Source: Ahrensia sp.
Lineage (GTDB): Bacteria; Pseudomonadota; Alphaproteobacteria; Rhizobiales; Rhizobiaceae
Length of the DNA: 39,910 nucleotides
Direction: 5' to 3'
NCBI GenBank assembly: GCA_002706335.1
Contig: PAKZ01000013.1
Location: forward strand, 1 to 39,910
The position numbers and the translations under genes were made by a program. The notes beneath the pieces are model-generated. The model saw only the letters and a list, made by a program, of their open reading frames with translations, was not told the origin of the DNA and ran no database searches. Below are positions 15,375-23,719 of the stretch, piece by piece; the stretch's first letter is position 1; every line of letters starts with the position of its first letter.

Positions 15375-16619
15375 ATGAAACGCAATGTATTGATTATCGG
15401 CGCCGGCGGCGTCGCTCAGGGCGTCGCGCATAAATGCGCACAAAACAACGACGTACTGGGAGACATTCACATCGCCAGCCGCACGCTTTCCAAATGCGAG
15501 ACGATCGTCGAAAGCGTCCGCGAAAAGAACGCGATGAAGGCCGATGGCGCGCTGGAAGCCCATCAGGTCGACGCGATGGACACGGCAGCCGTCGCCGATC
15601 TGATCCGCAAGACCGGCGTACAGATCGTGATCAATGTCGGCAGCGCTTTCGTGAACATGTATGTGCTTGAGGCCTGCCTCGAAACTGGCGTCGCCTATAT
15701 CGACACGGCGATCCACGAAGAGCCGGACAAGATCTGCGAGACGCCGCCATGGTACGCCAATTACGAGTGGAAGCGGCGCGACCGCTGCGCGGAGAGAGGT
15801 GTCACCGCAATCCTCGGCGCAGGCTTCGATCCGGGCGTCGTCAATGCCTTTGCGCGTTTCGCCATCGACGAGTTCATGGACGAAGTGAAAGAGATCGACA
15901 TCGTCGACATCAATGCCGGCAGCCACGGCAAATATTTCGCGACGAATTTCGATCCCGAGATCAATTTCCGCGAATTCACCGGCACGGTCTATTCCTGGCA
16001 GCACGGCGAGTGGAAGGAAAACTCCATGTTCGAGGTCGGCCGGGAATGGGACCTCCCCGTCGTCGGCACCCAGAAGGCCTACATGTCCGGCCATGACGAG
16101 GTACAGTCGCTCGCCGTCAACTATCCGCACGCGGATGTCCGCTTCTGGATGGGCTTCGGCGACCACTACATCAACGTCTTCACGGTGCTTCAGAATCTCG
16201 GCCTGTTATCCGAACAGCCAGTCACCACCGCCGAAGGGCTGGAGGTCGTCCCGCTGAAGGTCGTAAAGGCCGTCCTCCCCGATCCCTCCTCGCTGGCCCC
16301 GGAATATACAGGCAAGACCTGCATCGGCGATCTCGTGAAGGGCGTGAAGGACGGCAAGGAGACGGAGGTCTTCGTCTACAACGTCGCCGACCACAAGGAC
16401 GCCTATGAAGAGGTCGGAAGCCAGGGCATTTCCTATACGGCGGGTGTGCCGCCGGTCGCCGCGGCGATGCTGATCGCCGATAGCACATGGGACACCGGAA
16501 CCATGGTCAATGTCGAGGAACTCGATCCGAAGCCCTTCTTCACGATCCTTGATCGTATCGGCCTGCCGACGCGGGTGAAGGACGAGAACGGCGACCGACC
16601 CTGGACCGAAGCCGTCTGA
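15375..16619 (+). CDS. Carboxynorspermidine/carboxyspermidine dehydrogenase
   Basis: A 414-aa saccharopine-dehydrogenase-family oxidoreductase. The N-terminal Rossmann motif is IIGAGGVAQGVAHKC (residues 7-21), followed by VINVGSAFVNMYVLEACLETGVAYIDTA and ILGAGFDPGVVNAFARFA, which are typical of the carboxynorspermidine synthase (LYS1) branch. It reductively condenses aspartate beta-semialdehyde with putrescine or diaminopropane, producing the substrate of the adjacent decarboxylase. In alphaproteobacteria this pair is a known spermidine route that replaces SAM-dependent spermidine synthase. It is cytoplasmic. ATG 15375 has ACAGGAGG unusually far (about 15 nt) upstream. Confidence 0.93.
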   Translation: MKRNVLIIGAGGVAQGVAHKCAQNNDVLGDIHIASRTLSKCETIVESVREKNAMKADGALEAHQVDAMDTAAVADLIRKTGVQIVINVGSAFVNMYVLEACLETGVAYIDTAIHEEPDKICETPPWYANYEWKRRDRCAERGVTAILGAGFDPGVVNAFARFAIDEFMDEVKEIDIVDINAGSHGKYFATNFDPEINFREFTGTVYSWQHGEWKENSMFEVGREWDLPVVGTQKAYMSGHDEVQSLAVNYPHADVRFWMGFGDHYINVFTVLQNLGLLSEQPVTTAEGLEVVPLKVVKAVLPDPSSLAPEYTGKTCIGDLVKGVKDGKETEVFVYNVADHKDAYEEVGSQGISYTAGVPPVAAAMLIADSTWDTGTMVNVEELDPKPFFTILDRIGLPTRVKDENGDRPWTEAV

Positions 16620-16651
16620 AACCTGCAGCCAACGAGCGCGGTACTCAGGCC

Positions 16652-16804
16652 AATGAAGCCGGTGACATGAGCATAGGCTATGCCTTCTTCAGGATCGGCA
16701 TAGCCGAGAGAGCCGCCCTCGCCCAACGCACCGAAGGCGCCTTCTTGGCGACCGAAACAGGAACGAGCGCGGCGGGTGAAATTCGTGGCGAAGGCGTTAT
16801 GCAT
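16652..16804 (-). pseudogene. Remnant of a beta-lactamase-family serine hydrolase
   Basis: In the minus-strand frame the peptide FGALGEGGSLGYADPEEGIAYAHVT (coding 16661-16735, quoted here in part as AFGALGEGG and SLGYADPEEGIAY) resembles the G-x-G-G-S-x-G-F/Y-A-D-P-E segment near the C-terminus of class C beta-lactamase-like serine hydrolases and esterases. No SxxK, YxN or other catalytic block is present, and the surrounding residues do not continue the family. I therefore read it as a decayed 3' fragment. This rests on recalled family pattern and could be a coincidence. Confidence 0.4.
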
Positions 16805-16908
16805 CGGCTTCAAGCCGCCACTGACATCTCCGCGCACCGCGATTTCCAAAGAAGCGCACATTCATGCGACAATAGCACGTCCCCGGCTTCTGCACGATGT
16901 CAGACTCG

Positions 16909-16924
16909 TGTGCGCAAGCGCACA
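16909..16924. promoter_or_regulatory. Perfect 7-2-7 palindrome upstream of ZorA-like operon
   Basis: TGTGCGC-AA-GCGCACA is a perfect dyad 165 nt before the start codon of the 988-aa gene. It could be a binding site for a dimeric repressor or simply a hairpin. No regulator gene is adjacent. Confidence 0.35.
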
Positions 16925-17088
16925 GACCGGCCACAAATCCGCCGGTAAGCCCTGTTTTTCGTTAAGATTCTGGGATATATGCGCGTTACTTTCCAGGGGC
17001 AGGCGAAACGGCGGAGAAGCGGGAACACAGGGCCCGCGCCCGACGCCGGAAGGTATTTCTTGATGGATAGTGGGGGCGAAGCGGCAGC

Positions 17089-20055
17089 ATGCTGAGTTGG
17101 ACGGTGAATTCGGGCTTCGACATTGCCTTCATACTACTGGCGCTGGTCACCGGCTTCGGCCTGATAGCCTACATTCTCAGGGATACGCGCCGCGATCTCG
17201 ATGGCCTCGGCGACGCCGCGATGATTGTCCAATCCGCCACCAAGAGCGAAAAGACGCCCCGCGAAGCCTTCGCCGCAGAGTTCGACACCGTCGACCGATC
17301 GCTGAAAGACCAGCGCGTCGTCGGTCTTGCCTGGCGGCGATTCGCGACGACCCTGGTCCCGCTTGAAGTCGAGGATGGCGTGACGTCCGAGAACACCCTG
17401 GTTTCACGCTCGCCCTCGCCCACGGAATATTTCTCGCCTGTCGGGCTCGGGCTGGACCGCAGCCATGTTTCGATGACCCCGGGCGCGTTTCTCGCCGTCT
17501 TCCTGCTGTTCGCGGGTATCGGCCTCGCAGGCACGATCGGCGCCATTGCGGAGGCGTTTGGTCCGGATTCCGGAGATATGATGCGCGCTGCAATCGCAAG
17601 CGCCGGCGGCAAGCTTCTCCTGTTCGCAGTCACAGTGGCGCTCTATCTGGCGCTGCGGCTGGCCGTATCCTGGTCACGCACTGCCATCGCGGAGGGCGTC
17701 CGCCATTTCAACGACACGTTACTCGATCGCGTCTATTTCGAGAACGCCGAATCGGCGGGCACGCGGCGGCAGGACGCGATGCATTTCCAGGCCAAGAGTC
17801 TTCAACGTCTGGGCGAGAAACTGACCACCTCCATCGGCGGCACCACGCGCGACGCGATCGTCGAGGGCTATGTGGAGGTTGTCACGCGTATGGAGGCCCT
17901 GACCAAGCGCTATGACGATCTCGTCTCGGCGGCGCAGAAAGGCGCGCGCGAGGCGGTCGAAAAAGCCTTTGACGATTCCGTCGAAACCAGCGCCGACGTG
18001 GTCGTCAAGCGCATGGAAGCGGTCGCCCAGCATCTGACAGCGATCCCGGAACGCATGGAACAGGCCGCGCTGTCACTGCAGTCGGCCGGGACCAATATCT
18101 CCGCCGAACAGCAACGTTTCGCCAATGATCTGCAAACGACTGCTAATGATACGGTCGCCTCGGCAGCGAGCGCGGTCGCCCGCGACGTTGCCGAATCCGT
18201 GCGCGCCGCATTGGCGGAGTCGCAGAATGTGTCGGCGACGATTTCGGAGCGGCTGTCGCTGTTGCCGGATCGCATCGAACAGGCCGCGCTGACATTCGAG
18301 AACGCCTCGGCTAAGATGATCGACGTGCAGAGCACCGTCGCCGAGGAGACCCAGACTCGCACCCAGCTCGCCGTTCAGTCGGTGACGGACATGATCAAGC
18401 AGGCGACTGGCGAGATCGCCCAATCGGTCGACGAAACCATCGCCAATTCGCTGTTGCAGACGACGCGGACGCTGGAAACAGTTGGCGAGAACATGACGCT
18501 GCTGCCGGACCGCCTCGCCGGCGTCGCGCGGACCCTTGAGCAGACAACCGACCATATTTCCGAGACGCATATGAAGGTTCTCGCCAATCTGCAGGCGGGC
18601 ACGCGCGAAATGACCACGACGACCGCCGAGACAATCGCGGCGCATGTCAACCAGAACACGCAGACCTTCCTCGACAAGCTGCACGAGACCAACGACGCCT
18701 TCGAGGCACGCACCCAGTCGCTGACCGGTCTTTTTCAGGCGCTGGAACGCACGGGCGACCGGATTGCCGAAACGCACAATCAGGCGCTAGCCGACTTCAA
18801 GACGAGCGCCAGCGAGATCACCGCCGTCACCGCCGATGCGATCGCCGCGCGTGTAGAGGAGAATACGACGCAGTTCGTTGAGAAGCTCGAGCAGTCCAAC
18901 GCCGCATTCGAGGCGCGAGCCGAGCGTCTGTCCAGTCTCTATGTCTCACTCGAACAGGCGAGCGACAAGATCGCGGAGACGCATACGCGCGTCATGACGC
19001 AGTTGCAGCAAGCCGCGCGCGACATGACTGCAACCACCTCGCAATCGATCTCGCGTCATATCAACGAGAACACCCAGTCCTTTATCGAGAAGCTGAACGA
19101 ATCCAACGCCGCATTCGAGGAACGCGCCGGCGCGCTGACCGGCCTGTTCTCGACGCTCCAGAAGGCGAGTGACCGTATCGCAGAGACGCATACGCGTTTC
19201 ATGGACCAGATGCAGCAGGGCGCGCGCGAACTCACCGAAGCTACCGCCGAGACGTTGTCACGCAGCGTCAATGAGAACACCAGCGGCTTCATCGAGAAGC
19301 TGAACGAATCCAACGCTGCTTTCGAGGAACGGGCACAGGCCCTGACCGGCCTGTTCGCGACGCTTCAAAAAGCGAGCGACCGGATTGCGCAGACGCATAC
19401 CGGCTTCATGGCCGAGATGCAGGACAGCACACGCGATATCATCGCCAAAACGACCAGCACGATCGCCGCCGAGCTCCAGACCAACACCACCGATATCGTG
19501 TCGAGGCTGCGGGAATCCGACGATTTCTTTGCGTCGCGCGTCGAAGCGCTGTCGTCGCTGCTGCCGCAGATCGACCAGACCGGCCAAGCTCTGGCCGGCA
19601 TCATGGAGCGGGTCTCGGCGGAAAACGGCCGCGTCGGCGTCGAGCTCTCGGAACTGGCGGGCTCACTGCACGAAGCCACGGGCGGCATAAAACAATCAGC
19701 CGACCGGTTCTCGCACAATCTTCTCGAGGTCCAGCAATCGCTCGACGATTTCCATAAGCTGTCCAAGGACACGATCGAAATGGTCGGCACCTCGCAGCGC
19801 ACGCTGAAGGAATCCATCGGCATGCAAGCGGAATTGTGGGAGCGCCATGTCGAACGGTTCGACGATGTCGACCGCAAGCTCGGCGACGTGTTCGCCGAGA
19901 TGTCGCGACAGATCGACTTGCAGACGCGCCAGATGCGCGATCAGGTCTCGGAGATGGACAATGCCCTCGCCGGCGCCGTGAACCATCTCGGCGAACTGGT
20001 CGAGGAACTCAACGAGACCCGCGCGCAGGCGCGTAGCGCTGGTACGTACGGCTGA
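17089..20055 (+). CDS. ZorA-like (MotA/TolQ/ExbB) protein with coiled-coil tail
   Basis: A 988-aa membrane protein with an ExbB/TolQ-type plan: TM1 at residues 9-30, a cytoplasmic loop of about 100, TM2 at 132-155, TM3 at 174-195, then a tail of almost 800 residues predicted to be helical coiled coil. The loop and TM2 (AWRRFATTLV, NTLVSRSPSPTEYF, TPGAFLAVFLLFAGIGLAGTIGAI) follow the layout I associate with ZorA, the stator-like subunit of Zorya anti-phage systems. The tail holds four tandem 69-residue repeats (520-795) with the signature T-Q-x-F-x-x-K-L-x-x-S/T-N-x-A-F-E. It is coupled to the next gene with only 2 nt between them. No ZorB (MotB/OmpA-like) gene is seen, which is unusual because the ion path needs it. 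A non-defence cytoskeletal or envelope scaffold role remains possible. Confidence 0.6.
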   Translation: MLSWTVNSGFDIAFILLALVTGFGLIAYILRDTRRDLDGLGDAAMIVQSATKSEKTPREAFAAEFDTVDRSLKDQRVVGLAWRRFATTLVPLEVEDGVTSENTLVSRSPSPTEYFSPVGLGLDRSHVSMTPGAFLAVFLLFAGIGLAGTIGAIAEAFGPDSGDMMRAAIASAGGKLLLFAVTVALYLALRLAVSWSRTAIAEGVRHFNDTLLDRVYFENAESAGTRRQDAMHFQAKSLQRLGEKLTTSIGGTTRDAIVEGYVEVVTRMEALTKRYDDLVSAAQKGAREAVEKAFDDSVETSADVVVKRMEAVAQHLTAIPERMEQAALSLQSAGTNISAEQQRFANDLQTTANDTVASAASAVARDVAESVRAALAESQNVSATISERLSLLPDRIEQAALTFENASAKMIDVQSTVAEETQTRTQLAVQSVTDMIKQATGEIAQSVDETIANSLLQTTRTLETVGENMTLLPDRLAGVARTLEQTTDHISETHMKVLANLQAGTREMTTTTAETIAAHVNQNTQTFLDKLHETNDAFEARTQSLTGLFQALERTGDRIAETHNQALADFKTSASEITAVTADAIAARVEENTTQFVEKLEQSNAAFEARAERLSSLYVSLEQASDKIAETHTRVMTQLQQAARDMTATTSQSISRHINENTQSFIEKLNESNAAFEERAGALTGLFSTLQKASDRIAETHTRFMDQMQQGARELTEATAETLSRSVNENTSGFIEKLNESNAAFEERAQALTGLFATLQKASDRIAQTHTGFMAEMQDSTRDIIAKTTSTIAAELQTNTTDIVSRLRESDDFFASRVEALSSLLPQIDQTGQALAGIMERVSAENGRVGVELSELAGSLHEATGGIKQSADRFSHNLLEVQQSLDDFHKLSKDTIEMVGTSQRTLKESIGMQAELWERHVERFDDVDRKLGDVFAEMSRQIDLQTRQMRDQVSEMDNALAGAVNHLGELVEELNETRAQARSAGTYG
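18646..19473 (+). repeat. Four tandem 207-bp (69-aa) in-frame repeats
   Basis: Units start at 18646, 18853, 19060 and 19267, each exactly 207 bp, inside the ZorA-like gene. The third and fourth units share long identical DNA stretches (for example around GAGAAGCTGAACGAATCCAA), so part of the expansion is recent. A diverged half unit precedes and another follows. Recombination between units could change tail length. Confidence 0.85.
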
Positions 20056-20057
20056 AC

Positions 20058-20972
20058 ATGGCAGACTGGACTAGCCTTGGCGGTCGCCTCGACCAGCGGC
20101 TGACCCAAATTTCGGGAAGCACGCTGCCACAGGTTTCCCTCAACAAGGTCCGGACCGCAGCTGCGCGCTGGGAACGCCGCCGTGAAGTCGCCGAAATACC
20201 TTTTGTCGTCCGTCGTCGGCGCATCCGCGACGCGGCGGAGAAACTCAAGCAAGGGCGCGGCGGCGACCTTCCGCTGAGCGACCTTCGTCTCGCCCTCTTC
20301 CATATGCGCGAGGAGGACGTTTTCCTGGCCAGTACGATCGCGCGGCATAGGCTGGTCACCGAAGCGATATCGCGGCCGGGCAAGACGCCGATCAACGTCC
20401 TGTTCAAGGCATTCTTCCAATGCTTCGAGGCGGGCAGCCCAGAGACCGACCGGATCTATCAGCATCTGCGCAAGAATATCGATGCGCTACGGATCAATTC
20501 ACGGGCTTTCGTGAAGAAGGTCAAATTCTTTGATGGCAATTACGGGCTCGACACGATCATCGACTCTGTCGATCTGAGAAACCCGGTTCGCTCACTGGAG
20601 CGCGTCGGTCTGGGGGATAATGAGCAGGATTCGCTTTATGGCCTCTCCATCAAGTGCACCCTCGTCGAACGGACGCTGACCCATGTCGAGCTCGACGCGC
20701 AACCGTTGAAAACGATCCTTGGCTGGATCGAGCTCGGGGAGCGCAAGCGGCCGGATCTGGAGAGCGCCTATTACGAGATCCTCCTGTTGCGCTTTGCCCA
20801 GCAGGATCCGTCGCCGGACGTCAGGCGTACGATCGCCCGTTTCCTGCTCGGCCATTTCGGCGATCCACGCTCGACTTCCTGGCCCAAGCTGCGCGATGAC
20901 ACAGGCCGGCTGAAACGTGACACCTGTCTCGCGGTAATGGAGCGCTGGCTCGATAGCGGGGCGCTGCGCTAA
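20058..20972 (+). CDS. EH-signature-like (ZorC-like) protein
   Basis: A 304-aa soluble, basic, mostly helical protein. The first 70 residues are Arg-rich (WERRREVAEIPFVVRRRRIRD). The middle has LSDLRLALFHMREEDVFLASTIARHRL and a helical FKAFFQCFEAGSPETDRIYQHLRKN. The C-terminus reads LLLRFAQQDPSP, FLLGHFGDPRSTSWPKL and AVMERWLDSGALR. The G-D-P-R-x(4)-W and following W-L pattern resembles the C-terminal EH-signature region of ZorC, a putative nucleic-acid-binding Zorya component, but ZorC is longer and this protein stops about where that family continues. ATG 20058 is 2 nt after the ZorA-like stop, so translation is coupled. It ends 26 nt before a strong terminator. The family call rests on recall of motifs and is tentative; the operon partnership is firm. 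Confidence 0.5.
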   Translation: MADWTSLGGRLDQRLTQISGSTLPQVSLNKVRTAAARWERRREVAEIPFVVRRRRIRDAAEKLKQGRGGDLPLSDLRLALFHMREEDVFLASTIARHRLVTEAISRPGKTPINVLFKAFFQCFEAGSPETDRIYQHLRKNIDALRINSRAFVKKVKFFDGNYGLDTIIDSVDLRNPVRSLERVGLGDNEQDSLYGLSIKCTLVERTLTHVELDAQPLKTILGWIELGERKRPDLESAYYEILLLRFAQQDPSPDVRRTIARFLLGHFGDPRSTSWPKLRDDTGRLKRDTCLAVMERWLDSGALR

Positions 20973-20998
20973 ACCGGGTATCTTCGAAATCCGCATAC

Positions 20999-21026
20999 AA
21001 AAAAGGGGCCAAAGGGCCCCTTTTTT
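20999..21026. terminator. Bidirectional intrinsic terminator
   Basis: AAAAAA-GGGGCC-(AAAG)-GGCCCC-TTTTTT is a symmetrical stem-loop with an A-run on one side and a T-run on the other. It separates the stop of the ZorA-like/EH-like operon (20972, plus) from the stop of the 896-aa gene (21029, minus) and should terminate both. Confidence 0.93.
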
Positions 21027-21028
21027 CT

Positions 21029-23719
21029 CTAGCCGTCGAAAAGCGGTCGGTCAGGCGGGATCGGGACATTGTCCGGGATCACAGGCCGGCCAGTCTGCGC
21101 CGTCGATGCCTCGGTTTGCGCGTCGTCGGCCGGAGCTTCGGGCTCCGCGACAACGGCTTCCGGCTCGGCCGGGCTCTCGAGCGCCGTGGTTTCGGGCGGC
21201 GTCATCGGTTCCTGTTGGACAGCGGCCGGCGCAGGGGCAGGCGCAGGGGCTGCTTCGTCGCCCCAGGCAGCCGTCGCCGTCTGAAAGGCTTCTCTGCCCG
21301 TTTCGCCGGTCACAAGACGCAATGTCGTGCGACGGCCGCTATAATAGACGAACTGTATTTCGATCTGATCGGGTTCGCTGAACAGCTGCTGATGCAACTG
21401 ACGGGCTGCGGGGACGTCAGCAAGCGCGAAGAGGAAGATGTTGTCGGCAATCTTTACCACGGACCCGACCAGCGGCTCGGCCCTGTCCTGGCCGCTGCGG
21501 ACGAATGTAATGCCTTCGACGGAGGCGATCTCGCTGCTTGCGACGCTGTCCGACGGTGCGAAGACGAGTTCGAAAAGATGAGTCGCGGGCAGCGTCTCAT
21601 CCAGATTTCGCCGCAGCGTCAGCGTTGCGCGAAGACCGTCGGCCGGAATGGAGACGTCGCCGCGGATTGCCGGTTCGGGCGGCAGTCCGGGCAGTGGCGA
21701 GGATTCGATAACCGACCACTCGACATTGCCCGTATCGACGGCCTGTCCGCCGGCTGTCGCAAAGAGAAAGGCCTTCTCGCCACTGAGCGGCGCCACCGCC
21801 TGTTCGACCGCAGGCGCCTGCGTGTTTTCCTCTGCCACGCTCGCAGCTTCGGTTGCCGTCTCACCCGAAGGGGCGGATTCAGCGTCGGACGGCGGTATCT
21901 GCGCCGCAGAGGCAGGCTCGGCTTGCTGAGTGTTTGCATCCGTGGCCGAGGCAGCGGGATCGGTTTCACCTTCGACGCGCGCGGAGCTTGACGGTTCGCC
22001 GGCCAGCCCGGCAACGAATTCCACCAGCCAGGTTCCCGTGGTCCTCGCCTTCGCGGTGTAGCGCGCTGTCGCATCCGGGAAGGCGACGGCGGCGGCGACC
22101 CCGCCACCGATGAGCAGGACCAGAAGGATAAGGAGGACACGGCCGAAACCGCCACGCCGGCGCGGCTTGGCTTTCGGTGCATGATCCTGATTGGCCGCTA
22201 CCCGTTCGGCAGGCTCCTCGAAGTCGAAATCATCGCCGAAAATATCGTCAGGCAGGTCGAAGCCATCATCCGTCGCCCAGCGGTCGGACTGTTTCTGCGC
22301 CTGAGCGTTTGATGGCGCGGCGAAGTCCTCGTCGAGTTCGAAATCCTCCGCGGGCGGCGGCGCGACAGGCGCCGGCGGGGCCTTGCGTCTCTCCGGCTTT
22401 CTGGGCGCAACTGCTTTCCTTGACGGCTGCTGGCGCACCGTGTCGGCAGCGATCAGTTCCTGGACCGCGTCCTCGACCTCCTCATCGATCGACCGGCCCG
22501 GCTGCGGTGCGGGATCGAATGGATGCGGCTCGAAGTCGGTATCCGAGAGTTCCTGCACCGCTTCCTCGACCTCGTCCGCGATCGTGCGATGCATCTCCTG
22601 CGCCACCGGTTTCGACGGTTTTGCCCTACGCGGCTGCGGGCGGGGCTCCTCGGCCCCCGGCTCTTCGAAATCGGCTGACCAGATATCCGCCAGTTCGGTC
22701 ATCAACTCGTCGGTTGTCGGCCCGGTATCCGCGTCTTCCTTGCCGGCGTTTCTCTCTGCCTGCTCGGCCTCCACTTCACGGATTGCCGCGTTGAGCTTTT
22801 CTATATGCGTGTGAACCGCATCGAAATCGGGCTGCGGCGACAGCGATTTCAGATACTTCACCAGTGCGTTTCGCGCCCGCCGATAGATGATCTCGCGGGT
22901 GGCCGGGTCGCGCATGTCCTCGTTGCTGACTGCCTTGCGCAGCAGAATCCTGACATCGAAGCCGTTTTCGCCTGCAGGCTCCACCGCTTCCGGTTCCTCG
23001 GCATGCACCGGAGTCGACTCCTCGATCGCGGGCGCTTCCGGTTTCGGCTTGGAGCGGGCTTCCTCCTCGGCCGATATCGGCAGGGATAATTCGGCCGTCA
23101 GCGCCGACTGGAATTCCTCCAGCAGATCGCGGTCGTTCTCTTCGACCTTGAGCGCCTGCGTCACGGAAGCACCGGAGGCCGCAGCGCGCGGCGGCGGCGA
23201 ATAGGAAGGCGCGGGAGCGGCCGGGACCGGCGGGGGCGCAGGTTCCGCCGGGGTCTCCGGTGCGCGCGGAGCGTCGGCGCCCCGTCCGGACGGCGCGGAC
23301 GGCGCTTCCGTGATTTTCGGAAAGGCATATTCGCGGACCGGAGGGTCAGAAGGCCTGCGCACGATCGGTGTTACATTGCTTTCGGGCCGATAGGCCGGTG
23401 CAGCGGCGTCCTGGCTTTCGGGTCGGGAAACCGGCGCGGCCGTTTCTTGCGGTTTTGGCGTGACCGGTTCCTGGGGCTTTGCAGGGGCTGCCGGTTCGGA
23501 CGCGGAGGTCGGATGCATGAGTTGCTCCGCCTCCATGTCGAGGATGGCGTTTTCCAGCTCTTCGAGCGTGTCAGCCACTTCGGCCTCACTGGCAGCACGC
23601 GATTCGAGCTGCCTTCTGATGCCCTTGCGTACCCGTTCATAGGCGGATGCGCGCGCGAGGGGCGTGTTCTCTGAAAGCCCCTGAATGGCTACACGAATGT
23701 AGTTCGAAAAATCCGACAC
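21029..23719 (-). CDS. 896-aa protein with duplicated helical module and one TM
   Basis: Not recognised as a named family. An N-terminal module (about residues 5-66: YIRVAIQGLSENTPLARASAYERVRKGI, ending AILDMEAEQ) recurs at about 254-320 (ILLRKAVSNEDMRDPATREIIYRRARNAL, ending AIREVEAEQ). Both share R-x-A, P-x-x-R, Y-x-R-x-R and A-I-x-x-x-E-x-E-Q. Between and after them are long Pro/Ala/Glu-rich, probably disordered linkers with repeated DEVEEAVQEL-type acidic helices. A single TM lies near residues 522-546 after RRRGGFGR, so the N-terminal half is cytoplasmic. The C-terminal about 350 residues would be periplasmic, with a beta-rich domain (EKAFLFATAGG to FVYYSGRRTTLRLVTGE) and a Pro-rich end. 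GTG 23719 has AGGGAAG about 9 nt upstream. The plan resembles membrane scaffold or envelope-sensing proteins; function unknown. Confidence 0.75.
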   Translation of the reverse strand: MSDFSNYIRVAIQGLSENTPLARASAYERVRKGIRRQLESRAASEAEVADTLEELENAILDMEAEQLMHPTSASEPAAPAKPQEPVTPKPQETAAPVSRPESQDAAAPAYRPESNVTPIVRRPSDPPVREYAFPKITEAPSAPSGRGADAPRAPETPAEPAPPPVPAAPAPSYSPPPRAAASGASVTQALKVEENDRDLLEEFQSALTAELSLPISAEEEARSKPKPEAPAIEESTPVHAEEPEAVEPAGENGFDVRILLRKAVSNEDMRDPATREIIYRRARNALVKYLKSLSPQPDFDAVHTHIEKLNAAIREVEAEQAERNAGKEDADTGPTTDELMTELADIWSADFEEPGAEEPRPQPRRAKPSKPVAQEMHRTIADEVEEAVQELSDTDFEPHPFDPAPQPGRSIDEEVEDAVQELIAADTVRQQPSRKAVAPRKPERRKAPPAPVAPPPAEDFELDEDFAAPSNAQAQKQSDRWATDDGFDLPDDIFGDDFDFEEPAERVAANQDHAPKAKPRRRGGFGRVLLILLVLLIGGGVAAAVAFPDATARYTAKARTTGTWLVEFVAGLAGEPSSSARVEGETDPAASATDANTQQAEPASAAQIPPSDAESAPSGETATEAASVAEENTQAPAVEQAVAPLSGEKAFLFATAGGQAVDTGNVEWSVIESSPLPGLPPEPAIRGDVSIPADGLRATLTLRRNLDETLPATHLFELVFAPSDSVASSEIASVEGITFVRSGQDRAEPLVGSVVKIADNIFLFALADVPAARQLHQQLFSEPDQIEIQFVYYSGRRTTLRLVTGETGREAFQTATAAWGDEAAPAPAPAPAAVQQEPMTPPETTALESPAEPEAVVAEPEAPADDAQTEASTAQTGRPVIPDNVPIPPDRPLFDG

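Larger units (their letters stand above)
16620..17088. other. 469-bp gap with gene remnant and palindromes
   Basis: No complete gene is visible. The stretch holds, in order: a perfect 9-bp stem-loop GGCTATGCC/GGCATAGCC at 16676-16705 without a T-run; a minus-strand fragment resembling the end of a serine hydrolase; a 7-2-7 palindrome at 16909-16924; and a G-rich leader before the ZorA-like gene. Several overlapping short frames look accidental. The mix of remnant and dyads marks a site of past gene loss or insertion next to the ZorA-like operon. Confidence 0.4.

Noticed and set aside
17089-20972. ZorA-like operon as flagellar MotA or a Tol-Pal component
   Set aside because: No MotB, TolR, TolA, TolB or Pal gene is present, the tail is several times longer than in those families, and no flagellar genes are in the window.
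21029-23719. The 896-aa gene as a missing ZorB-like partner of the ZorA-like protein
   Set aside because: Its TM segment (near residue 530) has no Asp, it lies mid-protein rather than near the N-terminus, no OmpA/peptidoglycan-binding motif follows, and the gene is on the opposite strand behind a shared terminator.
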